64,000 nt of DNA from Dendrobium chrysotoxum. Taxonomy: Eukaryota > Streptophyta > Magnoliopsida > Asparagales > Orchidaceae. Numbering within the stretch: the first letter of the stretch is position 1; each line of letters opens with the position of its first letter. The translations under genes and the position numbers were made by a program. This document shows, in pieces, positions 56,881 through 64,000 of the stretch. The notes below the pieces were generated by a model. It searched no databases, was not told where the DNA came from, and was given only the letters and a program-made list of their open reading frames with translations. Where the stretch lies: contig CM034314.1 of the NCBI GenBank assembly GCA_019925795.1, forward strand, positions 100,249,264 to 100,313,263, given 5' to 3'.

Positions 56881-59800
56881 AGTTGAGTTTTTGGAATTAA
56901 GGAAAGAATTGGAATTATATATTTTTGAAATTAAAGTTGAAAATCATAATGGACCCTATATTTTATCGCATATGCCGAGTTATAAGACTTACAACCCAAC
57001 ATATGATGATAAAATACAAAGGGTTAGTTATGGTTTAAAGGAGATTCAGATTCTCACTACATATACTAGACTATAAGAGAGTGTTATAGGGTAGCATATG
57101 ATAGTTTCAATTCAAGATTGAGTTTTGAAAAGATTTTTTATTTTGAAAATAGATAATTTTCTCTAGATTTTGAAACACAACAGGTTGAGTTTTCACTCAA
57201 CCTGAAGGCTTACAAAGCCAACTTGAAAATTCAAGGGAGCTGTTTGCTTGACTCTTCCATACTATTGATTTATTTGGAGGTGAAATGTTAAAGCTAGGAG
57301 TTTGAAATGTTGAAGATCAGCAGGACTCCCCATAATCTTAAAACCTAACATATTGAGTTAGAATCAATAATACAGGTTCATAAAATTAGTATGGAGGTTT
57401 TGAGGGTTTGAATTGACACTATCACCCTACTAATTAATTTGGGGGCAGAAGGTAAAAGCCCAATTTTTGGACTGAGGTTTCACCTCTCCTTTTATATGAG
57501 TTTTTTATGTTGGCCAAGCTCTCCCAAGGAAGAAATAGATAGAGATGCCAATGGAAAGAAAGTCAGTTAAGACTACCGATGAAATAAAGGTTTGCCATTA
57601 TTAGATATGGAGAGAGAGAGAGAGATTTAGTCCCATTAGCTGGCGTACCATTAATTATTTGGGTTAAAAGTGTTTAAAAAAGTAGGCTTTGAAAAGATTA
57701 ATCTTCTTTGGGGAATTTAAAGTTAACTTTGAATTTTAATTCTAAAATTAAACATTCCATCAATAAATGTATACCACCTTTGGAGGTGGAAATAAGGTTT
57801 CAAAATGGGGTTCATATTTAGAATTGTAAATTTTACCTTAAATATCATAGCCAAATTTAAGAAAGAACTACATATGGCCCCGAAAGGTCAAAGTAAAGTT
57901 TAATCAAATATCTAGCTACGATAATCTAGATGAATTAGTGTTAATCATATATCCGAAGTTTTGTTAACAAATGATAAATCTCCCCAAAGGAAGAAGATAT
58001 CATTCATTCCAATATGACGATAATGATCGTCATTGATTGTGATTTTCTGAAAGAAAATTAATTGAATTTTGGAAACTGATTTTTTGAAAAGTAGATGTGG
58101 GCTGTAAATCTCATAGGAGCGCAAACCCTCATAGTTAATTACATCATGGAAAACCTAGTTCTCATATGAACACTCTTGATTGAAATAACGATAGAAATTC
58201 TATTTAGATATTTTTTTAAGAGTGATATCAAAGAAGGTGAGTTTGGAATTTGAGCATGGATTAGATCAAGTTTTGAACACTTATCTTTAGAGTCAATGGA
58301 GGAGGGATAGGGGACACTTTGGTATTCTAAAATAAATTCAGAAGTGCCACGACCTAATCTAAGTGTTGGGCTTTAAGTTTTAGATTGAGAAAATCTTTAA
58401 TTTGAGTTGAAATATTTATTAGAAATTTAGAATTATATTCCTAGAAGTTAGGGTCTTATAATTCAAAATTTACCCCAGATCCTAAATCTAAATTGGGCAT
58501 GAGACCACAGTAGCCCAAACCTAACTAATGTAGTGCAAAATCTGCACTTACCTCGACTTAGATTAGAGAGCCAGCAAACCGCCTAGTCGATTAAAATCCA
58601 TTAGTTTAGTCTTTATTATGGAAATAGTAAAGATGTTATTATTAAAATTTTTTAGAATTGGGACCGATATCTAGAGCAGATTCTAATTGGTCCCTTGAGT
58701 TATGTAGGGTGAAAATACTTGATCAAATGTAATATAAATTTTAGACACTTTTAAATTTATTTCTAATATAATGCTTGCTGATCGACTCGATTAAATATAT
58801 AAATTTGTATGAAGCAATTTAAAAAAAAAAGCTTAAAAATAATTTTATCCTAAAGATTACATAATATCTCCTCAACAGGATTGTACCTTAATAGGTCAGG
58901 TAGCTTGTCAGAACCCGTAGGCGGGGAGGTGCCTAACAAGGAAGAGAAGGTAAAATATGCTTATGCTGACTCCAAGCAGGTCCGAAGCTTACTTTTTAGA
59001 TCATTAGAGTTTCTATATTATTTTAAAAATTTTTTAATTTAATTTAAATAGAAAATATCTTTAGCATACCCTCACGAGCCTCCTCGTATCCAGGCTGAAA
59101 TAAAAATGACATACAATCACTAAAAAAAACTAAGAAAAGCACGTAACCCTAATCGCAATCAAATTAAATTAAACCTATCAATAAATCAAATCAATTAAAT
59201 AAATATCCATAGGCAAATTACCTGTTTATTACAACCCAGAATTTATATAAATTAAAAGTGGCTAGGCACTACTAACTACAAACCCGGATTCTAATCCTAG
59301 GATCAATGTAAGTTGATTTTGAGTGGGATATTCTTTATCTTCAATTCTTTGTCCTTCTCTTCTTCTGGCTCCTTGGATTCATCATACCTGGATAACCAAA
59401 TAAAAAAGAGAACTCTTTCCCTGAAGGGGAGGTTACTTTTTTCACTTTGGGTACTAAAATTATCCAAATTTGGGCTTTCAAATGGAAAAGGACTGTTCCC
59501 CTAAGGGGTATTCTTTCCTCTTTGAAATCCAATTTTGGATACATATATCCCGACTCAAATGTTTAACTTTCACAACTTGATACTTTAAACAAATTACATC
59601 AATAATAAAATGAAAAAAAATTTAGGCTCTTATGCAGAGTTATCCTAAGCATTTAAAATTAAATCAATCTCAAGTAGTTTGTATATATGCATAGTAAAAA
59701 GTAAATCACACTTGGCCATGCTCTTATTTATTTGGGGGCTAAGCAGCTAAAGCACCTATAGCAGTTATAATAATTATTAATTTAGCCCCCTTTTATTATC

Positions 59801-62680
59801 ATGCATGAGCGTGGCCACTTGTAAAAAATTTAGTGAGTAACCAGATCGGCCCTAACCTAAGGGTAGACTATCACCCATCACATCAATTCATAGATTGTAG
59901 TTAAAGTAAATAAACACTCACATCAATCAATTTTCAATCACAACATATAATGAAAAATTATAAAATCTTGCACACAATAATAAAAGTAAACACCGGCCTA
60001 GCCTAGACTAGAGTTGGTTGTCCTAGCAAACTATCTAAAGTGTATGTAAAAGGCTGTGTAGCTTGCGTATGTCCTAAACTAGGCAACTTGTTGAATTTAT
60101 TTAGTGTTCGAGTTTGTTAAAGGTCGAAGGGGGAAATTTATGTTTGAGTTTAAATATTAATATGTTAAAGCTTAATTTAGATATTTTTAACAGTTAAATG
60201 ATTACTATATTTATTGCTCACCGAGGCTGTGAAGTTTATTTCACCTTCTTTGGGGCTATGCTAATAGCCTCATAGGCCTGGGTTACCCAGTAGTAACCAA
60301 GATTGATTAAATTAATTTATTTGATTAAGGATTAAAGGATGGTGAATTTTAATCCAATTGATTGATTACTAATTTAAATGATTAAATTAGAATTTTCTAG
60401 AAGTTTTGGTTAATTATTGAACTTTGGAATTATTAGAGTTATTTAATTATGTTAATTAAAGGGTTGAAACTTGACTCTTAAAATTAAAATAAATTTTAAA
60501 ATTTTATATTTTTCTTAAATATCAGACTCTAAGATGTGTAATTAAACTTTGAGTTTGCTATTTGAAATTTTCTACATTAAGTTATGATTTTCTGAAGTTT
60601 TAACCTAATTTTAAACTACGGTTGATCTAGGTGTTGACTTTTTGACTTTAACTCAATTTTAGATGTTTGATATTTTTAAAAAATACTAGATTTTAATTAG
60701 AGCTGAATGGCTTTGAGTTTGATTAAATTGAAAATTTCAAGAATTATTGGTGATTTTTTAAAGTTTGGATATTTTTAGATTTTCTAAAATTGCTTAATTA
60801 AGGAGATTTTTATATTTTGATCCAAATCAGTCCCAAGCCTACTGGAATAACCCTTAAAAATCAAGAGTGACCTAAGGGGATATTTTCAAGTATTCAGGGA
60901 TTTATTTGAAATTTTTAAATATTTTTAATTAATTAATCTAATTAATTATCAATTTATATTAAAAATTAAATTAATGCTAAATTAGAGGTTTGATAAGGGG
61001 CTTTTATTTTTCATGGATTAAGGGTTCAATTTTGAGTAATTAGAAGGCTTATGTAAATTTTTTGAATTTAATATGAATTAATCATGATTTAACTAGAGCT
61101 TTAAGTCAAATCTAGGAAGGGATTTTGGGGTTCCTAGTAGGTAAAGCAAATGGATTCGATTTCCTTTAAAATTTGGACCATGAGATCATCTGATCACAAG
61201 GTCCAATCCCTCTAAATTTGGACCCAAGTGGAACTCTCTATGGTGGTCAATCAAACCACCAAAGGCAACATCTATGTCACCTTCAAAAATTCTTAAGTTA
61301 CTATCTTAGGCTTGGAGGGGGATGAAATTAGTGGCTCTAAACTCCCTATACTAAGCATAATCATCACACAAACACTCAAATCCTGATTCCCATTGGAATT
61401 ATCATAAATTCAATTTGAAGTTAGGGGTCAAACTATGACCATTAATCCCAAATTAAATCAAAGATGCCCTTAAACAATTCAAACAGAGGAAAGGAAATTT
61501 GGACATGTTAAAGACATACCCAAATTCAATTTTCCCAAGGTCTCAAGCTATGGTGAAATTTAATACTAGGAGAATTACCTAACATACCCCTAGGAATGTT
61601 ATTAAAATTCACTAAGTTTCATGCAGAATCACAGCTTGAGACCATAGGACTTTTGAAGAACTCTCTGAGATCTTCTAATGAGCCTAAGAACACCTAATTT
61701 GGTCAAGTGGATTGAGAGATGTTAATTTTTGAAGTTCTATGTAATTTTTGGATTTTTTAAAAACAAATTACCTAGTTAACCGCACTTTTCCACATGGGCA
61801 CCATTTGATTAGCCATCCAATCATTAGCTTATTAGATAACATGGAATTAATCGTGGTCATTAGATGGGTGATCAAAAAGTCATGGTTAATAGCGGCCCGA
61901 AACTGTGGGATTAAATTGATGCTGTTGATTGAAATCAATGGCTCTGATTTTATCTTCAGGCTCCCGCAAGTTCCAAAACCGTGAAGCTTCTCCAACATGA
62001 TCCGAGAGATCCAACCAGCAAACTTTCATGAAATTTCATAGAGAGGATTAAGACGGTAAAAGCTTTCAATCCAACAGTGGAAATTTGTTGGATTGAAAGT
62101 TTTCTTCACACTTGACCGAATTACCTAACTAGGGAGCTCGGGAATAGATTCTCACCATGTAGAAAGCCACAACGAATGGATTTTTCTATTAGGAAGCTTC
62201 AGGGAGAGGTGGTGAGTAGTTATCCTTTAGACACCAAGGCCAGAGGACCACCGAAAGTAGGAGTTTGAGCGGGAAGCAGAGAGCTTTCACTGGAGTTTGC
62301 TTGGGACGATAGTTGGGAGAGGCTGGAACCCTGGGGGAACAAAGAGGAATGCTTAGAGATTTTTGGGAAGGGTTTTCAAAAACTTCAGATCGAATGAGGT
62401 GCTCTGGTTTGAAGTGCCCTATTCAAGTGGTGAATGCGAGCTTAGACAGCCGGGATTGATCGGGCCAGCTGTTGGATGGCTACCAATTGGAAGGAGACAA
62501 CCTGGGGAGTCATTTTGAGCTTAGAGAAGATGAGTTCAGGCCTTGGGAAAGCTTTGGCCAGGGCTCATGAAGGGGGGACCACTGGAGCTAGTTTTTTATT
62601 CGCTCCGATCACCACCGGCCACTGGCTGGGTCAGGCTGAGGTGGAAAGATTGCTAAAGGTCTGGTGGACTCATCCATGAG
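56881..62680. other. Long non-coding, probably LTR-retrotransposon-derived
   Basis: No coding sequence recognised. Local features: a perfect 10-bp hairpin at 57,181-57,204 (CAGGTTGAGT TTTC ACTCAACCTG), an (AG)n run at 57,607-57,625, and a 13-bp hairpin at 62,063-62,099 (CTTTCAATCCAAC ... GTTGGATTGAAAG). Passages such as GTAGGCGGGGAGGTGCCTAA (58,918) and GAGCGTGGCCACTTGTAA (59,808) read like old gypsy LTR or leader sequence, perhaps the 5' part of the minus-strand gypsy element, but I could not fix LTR ends or a primer site. Confidence 0.45.
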
Positions 62681-62689
62681 CTCGATTGG

Positions 62690-63330
62690 GCCAGAGGCAT
62701 CCCAATTCACTTGGATGGCTCAGGTTGACCCAAACCTGTACTGTTTGGGTCAGTTTGGGTGCCACATGGGTTGAGTCAGGGCCTGGCTTGATGAGGTAGG
62801 TAGGTTGGGTCATGGTGAACCCAACCATGGATTGAATTGGGCATGGAGTGGCCAAATTCCCTAACATGGCTCAGGTTGACCAAGTTCTATGTAGGTTTGG
62901 GTCCATTTGTGTCAGACCCTGATCAAGCTAGGTCAAGGGGTTGATAGGGAAGATGCATTGGGTCAAGGGGCACCTAATGCAAGTGTCAATTGGGTTTGGT
63001 CTGGTCTGTGAAGGAAGTTGGCTTAGGTCAAAGTGGGTTTGACCACTTTAGGCTAGCCTAAAGGTTGGCCCAAGTCAACCCAGGGGTTGGGCTGACTAGG
63101 GTAGGTGTGTTGAACCGAGGGCCACCTAATGGGGGTGTTGATAGAGCTTGGTGGGGCTTAAGTTGTGAAATGGCTCAACCCATAGTGGTTTTGACCACTT
63201 TGGGTTAGCTTAATTCCCAACCCAAGTTGACCCAATGGCTAGGTCAACTAGGGAAGGTGTGTTGGGTCAAGGGGGACCTAATGCCACCATTGGTTTGATC
63301 CAATTTGGCTTAGGTTAGAATTTAGCTCAA
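62690..63330. repeat. Degenerate tandem repeat, about 150-bp unit, GGTCAA-rich
   Basis: CACCTAATG/GACCTAATG recurs at 62,971, 63,123 and 63,275 (152 bp apart). TGGTTTTGACCACTTTGGGTTAGC-like text and AACCCAAGTTGACCCA-like text stand at matching places, and earlier ATGGCTCAGGTTGACC recurs at 62,715 and 62,876. GGTCAA and TTGACC words are dense on both strands. GGTCAA-rich text continues to the window end. No coding capacity. Confidence 0.72.
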
Positions 63331-64000
63331 GAGACACCTCTCTTTAGGCACTTGGGTCAAGCCAAATGGCTAACCCAAGTGTGCCCAAGGCTTGGGTCCA
63401 CCCAAGGGTCATCCCTCAGGGTCTAATGGGTGGTCTTAGGGGTTTGAATTGGCTTGGGAAAGCCTTGGTCAAAGGGTTTGAATGGGTAAAAAGTGTATGG
63501 GAGGCTTGGTCAAATTTGGTTGACTTGGTCAACCAAGTTGACCTAAGGTTAAGGGTTGGGTACATTGTGTTCAAATTGATCATATGAACTCAATGGGAGA
63601 GGTTTTAAGTCAAGGGGAGCTCATTTGGTTTGAAATGAGTGTTTAAAAGCTTAAGGGCCACTTTGGTCAACCATGGTTGACTTAGTCAACCAGGTCAAAC
63701 CAAAGGGTGGTTCTGGGTCCAATGTGTTTCTAATGATATTTAGGAGTCATTGGGATAGATTTTGGAGGTTTATAAGGTTGAACTAAGTTGAGTTTTGGGG
63801 AAAAGACCAAAAACCCCTTTAAAGGGTATTTTGGTCATTTTGACTCATGGTCAACACTGGGTCAAATTGGGTCCAACAAAGTGTAGGTTACTACTCAACA
63901 AGTCATAACAAAGGTCTTGAATGTGGTTAGAAGGTTTGAAAAGGGTCCCAAGATCAATATCCACTGAATGGCAGGTTTAGTGGCACATATTATAAATATT
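63331..64000. other. GGTCAA/TTGACC-rich non-coding end of window
   Basis: Continues the style of the preceding repeat (CAATTTGGTTGACTTGGTCAACCAAG, an imperfect palindrome, at about 63,510-63,540), but I could not set a period. Frames here, such as 63,366-63,587, are open by composition only. Confidence 0.5.

Noticed and set aside
57181..57204. Rho-independent terminator
   Set aside because: A hairpin without U-run function in plant nuclear DNA; listed only as a local inverted repeat.

Overview
This is a piece of flowering-plant nuclear DNA. The evidence is plant-type telomere heptamers (TTTAGGG), SIRE/Maximus-like Ty1/copia elements, a plant RTE-clade LINE, BED-finger hAT transposons with 8-bp target duplications, a plant tRNA-type SINE and a first exon of a plant heptahelical (HHP/adiponectin-receptor-like) gene. 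Species cannot be told from the window. No complete host gene is visible. Nearly everything recognisable is a transposable element, a tandem repeat or a gene fragment, as in gene-poor heterochromatin. Coding remnants carry stops and frameshifts.

Layout. (1) 1-9,197: a 5'-truncated RTE scrap (241-438), a Mutator-type MITE with 9-bp duplication (2,784-3,012), and a four-unit tandem array (5,365-8,520) whose units each carry, on the minus strand, LTR-like sequence, a copia-type primer-binding site and a gag N-terminal fragment. (2) 9,206-14,750: hAT element 1, with exact 8-bp duplications and a nested RTE LINE (9,681-12,137) that has its own 17-bp duplication. (3) 15,179-20,345: hAT element 2, minus strand, with 8-bp duplications, a nearly complete transposase lacking its core, and a foreign C-rich segment beside a GTACCGAG minisatellite. 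(4) 20,354-25,095: the least repetitive part, with a candidate signal-peptide exon, two SINE copies and an orphan HHP exon on the minus strand. (5) 25,096-45,724: an AT-rich block containing a MITE was duplicated in tandem, and the MITE of the first copy was then split by an 18.4-kb insertion. The insertion holds a 160-bp satellite-like array, a spliced TBC/Rab-GAP pseudogene, a 115-bp repeat and a complete 11.5-kb SIRE-like copia element (30,134-41,637) with a 5-bp duplication. (6) 46,224-49,888: a second copia element, cut off in its integrase at a 91-bp interstitial telomeric tract (49,889-49,979). (7) 49,980-about 56,880: a minus-strand Ty3/gypsy gag region split by a third, gag-only copia element with two LTRs (51,530-56,270). 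(8) 57,100-64,000: no coding capacity recognised; it ends in a GGTCAA/TTGACC-rich degenerate tandem repeat of about 150 bp.

The three copia elements belong to one broad group. All share a GAG that begins MANF, a Met-tRNA-type primer site, a TCACCCCC...TCTTGGTTAG motif near the LTR end and a PPT of AAAGGGGGAGAT where the PPT survives. Their U3 regions carry different palindromic motif arrays. The complete element has a further 3' ORF preceded by a TATA box and the same kind of palindromes found in its LTR, which suggests an internal promoter. Positions of LTR ends, inverted repeats and target duplications were read directly from the sequence. Family names come from protein motifs and remain to be confirmed by database search.
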